In this document: in pieces, positions 25,562 through 33,416 of the stretch
Layout of the letters: every line of letters begins with the position of its first letter
Numbering within the stretch: position 1 is the stretch's first letter
Assembly: GCF_012641275.1 (NCBI RefSeq)
Contig: NZ_JABAIA010000002.1
Coordinates: 434,001-498,000, forward strand
DNA: 64,000 nucleotides
Direction: 5' to 3'
DNA from: Chitinophaga varians
GTDB taxonomy: Bacteria > Bacteroidota > Bacteroidia > Chitinophagales > Chitinophagaceae
Translations under genes and position numbers: made by a program
Notes under the pieces: generated by a model
Database searches by the model: none
What the model saw: only the letters and a program-made list of their open reading frames with translations
Told to the model about the DNA's origin: nothing

Positions 25562-25927
25562 CTATATTACGGGCTCAAGATCATTCAGCTCATCTGTTGT
25601 AAAAATTTCCGACCTGATATAAAATCGCACACCCAGTGGTATTTCCAGCGAGAAGCTGCTGCCTCTTCCGGGTGTGACGTCCAAAATCAACCGGGTATGT
25701 TTCCAGTATTCAAACTGGTCGCGATGCATATAAAACCGGCAGCCCTCCACTTCTCCAAGGCATACGTCACTGCTGCCGGTAATAAATTCGCCTGCTTTGA
25801 AACACATGGGCTGGCTCCCGTCGCAACAGCCGCCGCTTTGATGGAACATCAACGGACCATGGCTGCGCTGCAGCTCATGGACCAGCGCGACGGCCTTTTC
25901 GGTAGCGATAACACGGGCGACACTCAT
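25562..25927 (-). CDS. DUF779 domain protein
   Basis: A 121-residue protein with the typical DUF779 core: FHQSGGCCDGSQPMCF, DVCLGEVEGCRFYM and the end FSLEIPLGVRFYIRSEIF. The four conserved Cys suggest metal binding, though this is inference. DUF779 genes are nearly always next to an aldehyde dehydrogenase of the acetaldehyde/ethanol type; here it lies 33 bases downstream of one and shares its operon. Confidence 0.93.
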   Translation of the reverse strand: MSVARVIATEKAVALVHELQRSHGPLMFHQSGGCCDGSQPMCFKAGEFITGSSDVCLGEVEGCRFYMHRDQFEYWKHTRLILDVTPGRGSSFSLEIPLGVRFYIRSEIFTTDELNDLEPVI

Positions 25928-25960
25928 ATTCGTATTACTTAGGTGGATGTCATGTCACTA

Positions 25961-27496
25961 TCAGAAGAATCCCAGCTTGTTTTTGCTGTAAGAGATCAGC
26001 ATGTTTTTCGTTTGCCGGTAATGGGAGAGCATCATCTTATGGTTTTCCCTGCCGAAACCAGACTTTTTATATCCGCCGAACGGTGCATGTGCCGGGTAGG
26101 CATGGTAGCAGTTGACCCACACGCGGCCGGCCTGGATGGCACGGGGCACCTGGTACAGTTCATGCGCATCGCGGGTCCATACGCCGGCGCCGAGGCCATA
26201 CAGCGTATCGTTGGCAATGGCGATGGCTTCTTCGGTGGTACGGAAGGTAGTCACGCAGCTGACGGGCCCGAAGATCTCCTCCTGGAAAACACGCATCTTA
26301 TTATGGCCTTTGAAGAGCGTGGGCTGGATATAATAACCGTGTTCCAAACCACTGTTCTGATGAAAGGCCTCACCGCCACAGAGTACCTGCGCCCCTTCCT
26401 GTTTACCGATTTCGAGGTAACTGAGGATTTTATTGTACTGGTCCTCCGATGCCTGTGCGCCCATCATTACGGTGCCATCCAGGGGATTGCCCATTTTAAC
26501 GGCCTTAGCGCGACTGATGACTTTGTCCATGAACTTATCATAGATGTTTTCGTGTACCAGGATACGGCTCGGGCAGGTACATACTTCGCCCTGGTTGAGC
26601 GCAAACATTACGGCGCCTTCCACGGCTTTGTCAAAAAACTCATCGTCTGCGTCCGCTACGGATTCGAAGAATATATTCGGGCTTTTGCCGCCCAGCTCCA
26701 TGGTGACCGGTATCAGGTTTTCGGAGGCATATTGCATGATCAGCCGGCCGGTGGTAGTTTCGCCGGTGAAGGCTACTTTCTGCACGCGTGGCGATGATGC
26801 CAGTGGTTTGCCTGCTTCGGGGCCGAAGCCGGTAACGATATTGAGCACACCGGGAGGCAGCAGGTGGCCGATCAGTTCCATCAGGCACATAATGCTGGTA
26901 GGGGTCTGTTCTGCGGGCTTTACCACTACGCAGCAGCCGGCAGCCAGTGCGGGGGCTATCTTCCAGGCAGCCATCAGCAGGGGGAAGTTCCAGGGAATGA
27001 TCTGGCCTACTACGCCGATAGGCTCGTGTATATTGATGCAGACGGTGGTTTCATCATGCTCGCTGATGCTGCCTTCTTCACTGCGGATCACGCCGGCGAA
27101 GTAACGGAAGTGGTCCACTACCAGCGGCAGGTCGGCGGCACGTGTTTCCCGGATCGCTTTACCATTATCAATCGTCTCTATGGTGGCCAGGTATTCCAGG
27201 TTATCTTCTATCACCTGCGCTATCCGTATCATCAGATTGCTGCGGTAAGTGGGCGCTGTCTTGCCCCAGCTGGCAAAAGCCTGGTGGGCGGCGTCTATGG
27301 CTTTCTCTATGTCCTGGGCATTGCCGCGGGCGGCCTGTGTAAATGCTTTACCATCAATGGGTGATATATTGTCAAAATATTCCCCGCTGGCTGGTTTTAC
27401 CCATTGCCCGTTTATATAATGATCGTATCTGGCTTTAAATTCGGGTCTTTTAGCCACATCGGAAGCCGGTGCGGCGGTAGTGGTGGTATCTTTCAT
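25961..27496 (-). CDS. NAD(P)-dependent aldehyde dehydrogenase, acetaldehyde/ExaC-like
   Basis: From ATG 27496 ([10 protein letters not shown]) the enzyme has 511 residues. The NAD-binding fold contains [20 protein letters not shown], the catalytic Glu is in [10 protein letters not shown], and the catalytic Cys is in [11 protein letters not shown]. The C-terminal [27 protein letters not shown] is typical of acetaldehyde dehydrogenases that oxidise short aliphatic aldehydes to acids. The pairing with DUF779 and a divergent AraC regulator supports this subgroup. Substrate range is inferred. A TTG codon 24 bases upstream is a less likely start. Confidence 0.94.
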   Translation of the reverse strand: MKDTTTTAAPASDVAKRPEFKARYDHYINGQWVKPASGEYFDNISPIDGKAFTQAARGNAQDIEKAIDAAHQAFASWGKTAPTYRSNLMIRIAQVIEDNLEYLATIETIDNGKAIRETRAADLPLVVDHFRYFAGVIRSEEGSISEHDETTVCINIHEPIGVVGQIIPWNFPLLMAAWKIAPALAAGCCVVVKPAEQTPTSIMCLMELIGHLLPPGVLNIVTGFGPEAGKPLASSPRVQKVAFTGETTTGRLIMQYASENLIPVTMELGGKSPNIFFESVADADDEFFDKAVEGAVMFALNQGEVCTCPSRILVHENIYDKFMDKVISRAKAVKMGNPLDGTVMMGAQASEDQYNKILSYLEIGKQEGAQVLCGGEAFHQNSGLEHGYYIQPTLFKGHNKMRVFQEEIFGPVSCVTTFRTTEEAIAIANDTLYGLGAGVWTRDAHELYQVPRAIQAGRVWVNCYHAYPAHAPFGGYKKSGFGRENHKMMLSHYRQTKNMLISYSKNKLGFF

Positions 27497-27639
27497 AACG
27501 GAACGATTTACGTGAAACAATAAGCTAATATGCTAAACCTGCCGGGGTTGACCGGAAACTTTCGTACTTATCTATAGCACAATCGTACCTGTCTTTTACG
27601 GCCCACAGAATATTTTCAGTAAATTGTAGATAGTAAAAT

Positions 27640-28575
27640 ATGATGGTAATGCCGGCGAGAAAGTATTTAAACCATATTGATTTTACCCATCCGAAATTCC
27701 TGCAGCAACAGGTGGAGAACCGGCGTATCTACAACCTGAAAAACTGTGAACTGAATATCTTCGAGAGTTATCAACAGGCGTACCAGGTACCCTTATCTTT
27801 TGGCGATTTCGTTATTACCAGTATGGTGCAGGGCAAAAAGATCATGCACCTGGAAGAGCAGCCGGCCTTTGAATACGTACCCGGCGAATCTGTGATTGTA
27901 CCGGCCAATGAAACCATGATCATCGATTTTCCGGAAGCTACACCTGACAACCCCACGCAGTGTATAGCCCTTACTGTGGACAATGCCTATATCCGCAATA
28001 CGCTTCAATACCTGAATGAACATTATAACAGCGATCATGCAGAGAAAAGCGAATGGCGACTGCACTTCAGCAAATACCATTTTGATAACGATGCTGATGT
28101 AGCTGATACCATCAATAAACTGGTGCGCATCTGCCACGGCTCAGATTTGGGCAAGGATATCTATGCAGACCTGAGCATGAAGGAGCTGCTGGTCAGGATA
28201 CTGCAAAGTCAGCACCTGCAAAAGGTTTCAGATGAATATGCGGTCAGTAGCAACAACAGCCGCCTGCATTTCGTATTACATTATATTCATGAACATCTCA
28301 CAGAAAAAATAGCGGTCGACACCCTTTGTAAAAAAGCATATTTGAGCCGCAACATCTTCTTCAAATGGTTTAAAGAACAGTTTGGTATCACCCCACTTGA
28401 ATACATTAACAAAGAGAGAATCAAACTGGCCAAACAACTGCTGGCCAACAACAGCCATTCAGTAAGCCAGGTAAGCATACAATGCGGCTTCAATGATACC
28501 AACTATTTCGTACGCCTTTTCAAAAACGCGGAAGGCATTACTCCCGGCGCTTACCAGCTCATTTGCCGCAAATAA
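27640..28575 (+). CDS. AraC family transcriptional regulator divergent from aldehyde dehydrogenase
   Basis: The 311-residue protein has an N-terminal sensor part (cupin-like, residues 20-190) and a C-terminal AraC DNA-binding domain with KIAVDTLCKKAYLSRNIFFKWF and SVSQVSIQCGFNDTNYFVRLF. The N-terminus resembles the AraC-type N-terminal domain found in activators of alcohol/aldehyde oxidation genes. The divergent 143-base gap to the dehydrogenase suggests that it controls that operon in response to an aldehyde or alcohol. ATG 27640 and 27643 are equivalent starts. Confidence 0.92.
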   Translation: MMVMPARKYLNHIDFTHPKFLQQQVENRRIYNLKNCELNIFESYQQAYQVPLSFGDFVITSMVQGKKIMHLEEQPAFEYVPGESVIVPANETMIIDFPEATPDNPTQCIALTVDNAYIRNTLQYLNEHYNSDHAEKSEWRLHFSKYHFDNDADVADTINKLVRICHGSDLGKDIYADLSMKELLVRILQSQHLQKVSDEYAVSSNNSRLHFVLHYIHEHLTEKIAVDTLCKKAYLSRNIFFKWFKEQFGITPLEYINKERIKLAKQLLANNSHSVSQVSIQCGFNDTNYFVRLFKNAEGITPGAYQLICRK

Positions 28576-28620
28576 AAGACAATACCCGGTCGAACTGTCG
28601 CCTGAAAAAATTTAAAGCAA

Positions 28621-28657
28621 ATGGCCTGAGTCCAATTAATTATCGAACCCAGGCCAT
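28621..28657 (-). terminator. Possible terminator of the metallo-beta-lactamase gene
   Basis: Thirteen-base imperfect arms (ATGGCCTGAGTCC and GAACCCAGGCCAT) around 11 bases. On the minus strand a T-rich stretch follows. It lies between convergent genes. Confidence 0.45.
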
Positions 28658-28697
28658 CATCTTAAAAGCCGTCCAATCTTTTGGGGCCACTAATTTC

Positions 28698-29576
28698 TTA
28701 TTCCGCTGACAGTTTCTTTTGATAGGCAGCTTTGAGGTCCGCCAGTTGTTTGTCGTAATCATCCCTGCCGGCAAAAGCGGCGGGGTTATACGGATCTCCG
28801 TCTTTATGTTTTTTATGCAGATCGAACTGACTGGCATGTGCCGCCAGCCAGAGATCGAACCGGACCTTGGGCATAGTGTCCAGCGTATAGCCGTAGTCTT
28901 TGGCCATGCCCGGATAACCTTTTACCGCCGAGAATTTACCGTCGATGATGATGGTAGGCATATTGGCCAATAGTACCTTGTAGGTGCGGTTGTCGTCTTT
29001 TACATCGAAGATGAAGCTACAGGAACCAATGGTATGGCCAGGATGATGCAGCATGACCAGCTTCATGTCTCCGAGGCTGACCGTATCTTTATCATGTAAC
29101 ACACGGTCCACTTTTACCGGCCTGTAGGTGGCACCATATTTCCCCAGTTCATAATCTGTTTTTCCACCGGTTTTCGACACGCTAACATCGCCGGCATCGA
29201 CCATAAATTTGGCGCCGGTTTTTTCCTGTATGGCTGCCATGGCGCCCATATGGTCGTAGTGGGCCTGCATGGTCAGCAGTATTTTAATGTCTTTGAAATG
29301 AAAGCCCAATGCTTCGATATTATCCCGGATGCTTTTCTCCGAGGCAGCCAGGCCGGTATTGATCAGGATATTCCCGGCAGCGGTGGTGATGAGGTAACTG
29401 GCCAGGTCATAGGTACCTACGTAATAGAGGTTGCCTGCTATTCTGAATGGTTGCTGCGGCTGGTTCCACTCGGGGTTTATCCGTGTAGGTTCCTGCACTT
29501 TCTGGGCATGGGCCATGCCGGCAGTACAAAGTCCTGTTATCAATAAAAACAGGCTCCGGACAATCTTGTGTTGCAT
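28698..29576 (-). CDS. Subclass B3 metallo-beta-lactamase, GOB-like
   Basis: A 292-residue protein with a signal peptide ending AGMAHAQ, so it acts in the periplasm. The zinc site reads Q104-A-H106-Y-D108-H109, then His181 (HHPGHTIGS) and His247 (AAHASQFDLH). Most B3 enzymes have His at the first position (standard 116); Gln there, plus Met in LLANMP, is the signature of the GOB subgroup, and stretches such as GGKTDYELGKYG and the HKDGDPYNP segment near the C-terminus resemble GOB. This predicts hydrolysis of beta-lactams including carbapenems, although only an assay can show the spectrum. It is chromosomal in context, with no mobile genes nearby. Confidence 0.9.
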   Translation of the reverse strand: MQHKIVRSLFLLITGLCTAGMAHAQKVQEPTRINPEWNQPQQPFRIAGNLYYVGTYDLASYLITTAAGNILINTGLAASEKSIRDNIEALGFHFKDIKILLTMQAHYDHMGAMAAIQEKTGAKFMVDAGDVSVSKTGGKTDYELGKYGATYRPVKVDRVLHDKDTVSLGDMKLVMLHHPGHTIGSCSFIFDVKDDNRTYKVLLANMPTIIIDGKFSAVKGYPGMAKDYGYTLDTMPKVRFDLWLAAHASQFDLHKKHKDGDPYNPAAFAGRDDYDKQLADLKAAYQKKLSAE

Positions 29577-29605
29577 AGATGGATTGGGTTGTGGGAGTTG
29601 AATCC

Positions 29606-29613
29606 CAAAGTTA
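29606..29613 (-). promoter_or_regulatory. Candidate -7 element of the metallo-beta-lactamase gene
   Basis: On the minus strand TAACTTTG matches TAnnTTTG and lies about 29 bases before the ATG. The -33 region has TTTTCC instead of TTTG. Confidence 0.4.
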
Positions 29614-29624
29614 ACCGTTCATCT

Positions 29625-30020
29625 TCAGACCGGAAAATCCTTCATGTTTTTTCTGAAAATTTTCCCGGACTCCTTACTGTCATTGGCTGCCCAGTTGGCC
29701 ATTGCCCAGAGCACGTCCCGCATGCCCTTTCCTGATTTGGTGAGGCTGTAGGTCACATGCGGCGGGATGACCGGCTCCGCTTTCCGGTTGATCAACTCAT
29801 CGGCTTCCAGTTGTTTTAATTGCTGTATCAACACTTTCTCCGTAATGCCTGGCACCGCCCTTTTCAGCTCACCGTAACGTTTAGGCCCGGACAATAAATG
29901 AAACAGAATAATGGGTTTCCAATACCCACCAATCTTCTCCATCACATAGGTGACGGGGCATTGCTGATATGCCAACTGCTTGTTGGCCTGAATAGTAGAG
30001 CTTTCTTTAATTGCTGTCAT
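29625..30020 (-). CDS. HxlR-type winged-helix transcriptional regulator
   Basis: From ATG 30020 (MTAIKESSTIQANKQLAYQQCPVTYVMEKIGGYW as its start region) the protein has 131 residues, the usual size. The HxlR core is complete: a conserved Cys (CPVTYVMEKIGGYWKPIIL), then GPKRYGELKRAVPGITEKVLIQQLKQLE as recognition region, and a wing with VTYSLTKSGK. The longer frame upstream would read through the operator and is not credible. It is divergent from an NmrA-like gene with a long inverted repeat between them, so it probably represses both. The lone N-terminal Cys suits redox or electrophile sensing. Confidence 0.93.
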   Translation of the reverse strand: MTAIKESSTIQANKQLAYQQCPVTYVMEKIGGYWKPIILFHLLSGPKRYGELKRAVPGITEKVLIQQLKQLEADELINRKAEPVIPPHVTYSLTKSGKGMRDVLWAMANWAANDSKESGKIFRKNMKDFPV

Positions 30021-30021
30021 G

Positions 30022-30061
30022 GTACATACTTTAGGGTAAGTACTAGTTAAAAAGTATGTAC
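30022..30061. promoter_or_regulatory. HxlR operator in the divergent intergenic region
   Basis: GTACATACTTT (30022-30032) and AAAGTATGTAC (30051-30061) are perfect 11-base inverted arms separated by 18 bases; the spacer holds a further AGTACT palindrome. Paired distal half-sites are expected for HxlR dimers. The repeat ends 6 bases before the plus-strand -7 box. Confidence 0.8.
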
Positions 30062-30066
30062 AAATA

Positions 30067-30074
30067 TACCTTTG
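30067..30074 (+). promoter_or_regulatory. -7 element of the NmrA-like gene
   Basis: TACCTTTG matches TAnnTTTG, 25 bases before the ATG and next to the operator arm. Confidence 0.5.
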
Positions 30075-30099
30075 TTGCATCAAACAAAAAACAACTACT

Positions 30100-30984
30100 A
30101 TGAAAATTACAATCACAGGATCATTAGGAAATGTAAGCAAACAATTAGCCGTTAATCTGATCAACAAAGGACATCAGGTTACCATTATCAGTCAGGATGC
30201 CAATAAAGCTGTACAGATAGCGGCAATGGGCGCTGTAGCTGCCATAGGCTCTGTAAAAGACACTGCATTTTTAACCACTGCCTTCAAAGGGGCAGATGCC
30301 GTATATACCATGATTCCACCGCTGGCCGCATCTGAAGATTATTATGGAGATGTGGCTGTTATTGCGGCCAACTACCGCCAGGCATTGGCTGATGCGGGCA
30401 TAAAACACGTCGTGAACCTGAGTGGCATCGGGGCACATGTGCCCGCGGGCAACGGCTTGTCCAGCGCTTTCCACCAGGTGGAGCAAATTCTCAACCAGCT
30501 GCCGGACACGCATATCGTTCACCTGCGCGCCGGTATGTTTTACACCAATTTTTATGGTAATCTGGAGATGATCTTACAACAACAGATCATCGGGAATAAT
30601 TTTCCGGGAGATATCCGGTTAGGACTGGTACACCCCCATGATATTGCGGATGCAGCCACCTCACTGCTTTCAGGCCTGACATTTACCGGTAAGTCGTTCC
30701 GCAATATGACCAGCGATGAGAAAACAGGAAACGAGATAGCGGCCATCTTCGGGCGGCTGACATCCCAACCGGTACAATGGGTGCCGTTCCCGGATGAAGC
30801 TTTGCAGCAGGGCGCCATGCAGAATGGTTTCTCCGCGCATATGGCATCGCTGCTTGCCCAGGTGGGCGTCAGCATCAGGGAAGGCCGGCTGTATGCCGAT
30901 TATGAGAAAAACAAAGTGGTAGCCGGTCAACGGAAGTTTGAGGATTTTGCGGGACAGATGTTGAAAGCAGTGGTGCAGGGATGA
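30100..30984 (+). CDS. NmrA-like NAD(P)-binding oxidoreductase
   Basis: A 294-residue Rossmann protein beginning MKITITGSLGNVSKQLAVNLINKGHQV, a variant of GxxGxxG nucleotide-binding loop. It belongs to the atypical SDR/NmrA group (quinone oxidoreductase QOR2-like), with VVNLSGIGAHVPAG and LRAGMFYTNF as characteristic stretches. The usual Tyr-x-x-x-Lys of classical SDRs is not seen. HxlR-controlled genes of this type often respond to quinones, aldehydes or other electrophiles; that link is inference. It is the only gene of its unit. Confidence 0.85.
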   Translation: MKITITGSLGNVSKQLAVNLINKGHQVTIISQDANKAVQIAAMGAVAAIGSVKDTAFLTTAFKGADAVYTMIPPLAASEDYYGDVAVIAANYRQALADAGIKHVVNLSGIGAHVPAGNGLSSAFHQVEQILNQLPDTHIVHLRAGMFYTNFYGNLEMILQQQIIGNNFPGDIRLGLVHPHDIADAATSLLSGLTFTGKSFRNMTSDEKTGNEIAAIFGRLTSQPVQWVPFPDEALQQGAMQNGFSAHMASLLAQVGVSIREGRLYADYEKNKVVAGQRKFEDFAGQMLKAVVQG

Positions 30985-31023
30985 TGTCCGTTTATTTTTC
31001 TATCTTCCCTGAAAATATTACCT

Positions 31024-31404
31024 ATGGGATTTTTTTCAGCGCTGCTGGGCAATGCAGGCACCGTTAGTCAACAGGAACTGGTGAAAGACTACGGTAAATT
31101 ACTGACAGACACTGAAGTGATCGAGCTGGGCTTTAAACTGTTCAGGGACACTTTTATATTCACGAACAAACGGTTGATACTGGTGGATAAACAAGGTATT
31201 ACCGGCAGTAAAACGGAATACAAAAGTGTATCATACAAAAGCATCAGCCGCTTCAGCGTGGAAACAGCCGGTACCTTTGACCTGGACGCGGAGTTGAAGA
31301 TCTGGGTGAGCAGTGAGGTACAGCCCAGTATTGTGAAAACATTCAATAAATCCGTGAATGTGTATGAAGTGCAGAAAGTGCTGGCACATCATGTATTAGG
31401 ATAA
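31024..31404 (+). CDS. Bacterial PH-domain protein
   Basis: A 126-residue cytoplasmic protein matching the bacterial pleckstrin-homology fold (bPH_1): a helical start (ELVKDYGKLLTDTEVIELGFKLF), strands DTFIFTNKRLILVDKQG and SVSYKSISRFSVETAG, and a final helix NVYEVQKVLAHHVL. FTNKRLILVD is typical for the family. Function is unknown; members may bind proteins or membranes. It starts 39 bases after the NmrA-like gene and is closed by a strong terminator. Confidence 0.85.
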   Translation: MGFFSALLGNAGTVSQQELVKDYGKLLTDTEVIELGFKLFRDTFIFTNKRLILVDKQGITGSKTEYKSVSYKSISRFSVETAGTFDLDAELKIWVSSEVQPSIVKTFNKSVNVYEVQKVLAHHVLG

Positions 31405-31425
31405 TGACCGTTCATCTGTTTCTAT

Positions 31426-31458
31426 AAAAATCCGGCTCTGTACAGGAGCCGGATTTTT
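31426..31458. terminator. Intrinsic terminator after PH-domain gene
   Basis: Thirteen-base perfect arms (AAAAATCCGGCTC / GAGCCGGATTTTT) around a seven-base loop, then more T. It separates the PH gene from locus B. Confidence 0.88.
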
Positions 31459-31585
31459 TTTGATCAATACTCTACTGGATAATTTGACAGGTCTGTTTAT
31501 CCTGACTGATCTGCCGCGGCTGGCAAATCCGGATAAAAAAATATAATTTGGCCGCCTGCCGGCATTATATTCTTAAAACCAGCCC

Positions 31586-32140
31586 ATGTCAACCGAAGAA
31601 GATCATCATAGCCTACAATGGGAGCGACTGCGGAGCGGCGACAAACAGGCCCTGTTTGCACTGTACAACAGCACCTATTCCCATTTGCTGCGCTTCGGGC
31701 TGAAGCTGTGTGGCAATGATGAGCTGGTAAAAGACTGTATCACACAGCTGTTTTTACAGCTCTGGAGCAAACAGGCGCAGCTGAAACCTGTTACTAACGT
31801 GCCCGCCTATCTGTTTACCGCCCTGAAACGGCAACTGCTGGACCAGCTGGCCTATCAGGCACGCATGCACGACGCCATCAGCCGTATGACCGGCAAAGAA
31901 GCCGAAAATGAATTGTCCTATGAAGAGATCATCATCCGGGTGCAGCAGGACGATGAAATAAAACGGCGCCTATACGAAGCCATGAAAGCCCTCACCCCGC
32001 GGCAGACAGAGCTGGTGCGCCTTAAATTTTTCGAAGGGCTTAGTTATGAAGAAATCGCCGCACAGACTTCCCAAACCGTGAAAACGGCCTACAACACTAT
32101 CTACGACGCTATTAAAACCCTCCGGAAAAAACTTTCCTGA
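31586..32140 (+). CDS. ECF sigma factor, locus B (predicted cyanophycin locus)
   Basis: A 184-residue ECF sigma factor. Region 2 covers KQALFALYNSTYSHLLRFGLKLC and LVKDCITQLFLQLWSKQAQL; region 4 reads LTPRQTELVRLKFFEGLSYEEIAAQTSQTVKTAYNTI. It opens locus B and precedes the FecR gene by 66 bases. By analogy with FecI it should transcribe SusC, SusD and the two exported peptidases when substrate is sensed. ATG 31586 follows a purine-poor leader, usual in this phylum. Confidence 0.93.
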   Translation: MSTEEDHHSLQWERLRSGDKQALFALYNSTYSHLLRFGLKLCGNDELVKDCITQLFLQLWSKQAQLKPVTNVPAYLFTALKRQLLDQLAYQARMHDAISRMTGKEAENELSYEEIIIRVQQDDEIKRRLYEAMKALTPRQTELVRLKFFEGLSYEEIAAQTSQTVKTAYNTIYDAIKTLRKKLS

Positions 32141-32206
32141 AAAAAAATGTTTTTTGTCTAGGAAAAACGGCGAATCCTGCCGTCTGTATAAAAAAGGGTT
32201 AACTGC

Positions 32207-33304
32207 ATGAACTTCCAGGATTACGAGGCAATAGATTTTGCCTGTGATGAATCTTTCCAGCGTTATTGCCGGGAGGAGCATGAAGCGGACATCGCTTTCT
32301 GGGCCGAATGGGCGCGGCAGCATCCCGGTAAAACGGCCGTATTGGAAGAGGCCCGTCAGCTGGTAGCTTTGTTGTCTGCCCGCCAGGGCGGGCGCGTGGA
32401 GCAGCTGAAGCATCTCCGGGACGGACTTACGCAATACGAGCGGCTGCAACACGCGCTGGAAGGGAGCTTGCCGGCACTGCCTGAAGAGCCGACACCGGTC
32501 AACCGTTACCATTATATACGATATGCCGCCGCTGTGATAGGCGGGGCCGTTATCCTGGCCGCCGGCGGCTATTTCTTCAGCCGTCAGCAGCGTGCTGCAC
32601 GCATGTCCTCCGAAATGGCTGCAGCCACTGTCATTTCCGCCGGTGATGAACCGCGCAAATCGGTGATACTGCCCGACGGTTCCGCGCTGGTGTTGCGGAA
32701 AAACAGCCGGGTAGAGCTGGCGGAAGGATTTAACCGTGTGAACCGTGACCTGACACTGACCGGCGAAGCCTTTTTTGATGTGGTAAAGGACGTGCACCGG
32801 CCTTTTATGGTACATACCAGCGCCTTCGATATTAAAGTACTGGGCACCGTGTTTAACGTGAGCGCCTATACGGGCCATCCCCTGATGGAGGCGTCCCTTT
32901 TCAGAGGAAGCGTAGAGATCACCTGTGCGCAGGGACCTGCACAGAAAATAGTACTGCAACCGAATCAGAAACTGACCATAGCAGGCACCGCGACAGGGAA
33001 AACAACCGCTGCGCCGGTGCTGAAGGTATTACCGCTGGATGCCGACCCTGTCAACCATAAAGCCCGGGAAATAGCCTGGGTGCGCAACCGGCTGGAGATA
33101 GAGAATGAACCGCTGGCAGATATCGCCGGCAAACTGGAGAAATGGTACGGTATCCGCATCGCCTTTGCAGATGATGCCGTAAAACAATACCGCTACTCCG
33201 GTACGTTTGAGAGTGAAACTGTACTGAAAGCACTGGACGCCCTGCAGCTGTCCTATCCCTTCAACTTTAAAATGGTAAACGATACGATCATCATCAGCAA
33301 ATAA
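32207..33304 (+). CDS. FecR-type anti-sigma factor, locus B
   Basis: The 365-residue protein has a cytoplasmic sigma-binding part (1-100), one membrane helix at about 108-125 (AAAVIGGAVILAAGGYFF), the FecR domain (ILPDGSALVLRKNSRVELA, EAFFDV, IKVLGTVFNVSAY) and a C-terminal DUF4974-like domain (ADIAGKLEKWYGIRIAF). It would link the SusC STN domain to the sigma factor across the inner membrane. Confidence 0.94.
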   Translation: MNFQDYEAIDFACDESFQRYCREEHEADIAFWAEWARQHPGKTAVLEEARQLVALLSARQGGRVEQLKHLRDGLTQYERLQHALEGSLPALPEEPTPVNRYHYIRYAAAVIGGAVILAAGGYFFSRQQRAARMSSEMAAATVISAGDEPRKSVILPDGSALVLRKNSRVELAEGFNRVNRDLTLTGEAFFDVVKDVHRPFMVHTSAFDIKVLGTVFNVSAYTGHPLMEASLFRGSVEITCAQGPAQKIVLQPNQKLTIAGTATGKTTAAPVLKVLPLDADPVNHKAREIAWVRNRLEIENEPLADIAGKLEKWYGIRIAFADDAVKQYRYSGTFESETVLKALDALQLSYPFNFKMVNDTIIISK

Positions 33305-33336
33305 AAATATCAACCAGTAACAACCAAAATAAAGAA

Positions 33337-33360
33337 GGGGAAGTGTTCGCACCACTCCCC
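33337..33360. other. Stem-loop in the FecR-SusC gap, locus B
   Basis: GGGGAAGTG (33337-33345) and CACTCCCC (33353-33360) pair with one bulged A. It lies 57 bases before the SusC ATG and corresponds in place to stem-loops in loci A, C and D. Confidence 0.55.
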
Positions 33361-33416
33361 CTGAAATAGGCCAGATAATGTCCTGAACGATCATTAACTA
33401 AACCAACATCAAAGGT

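Noticed and set aside
29625..30167. Longer version of the HxlR protein with a hydrophobic N-terminal extension
   Set aside because: The extension is encoded by the operator and the divergent promoter; the ATG at 30020 gives the normal HxlR length.
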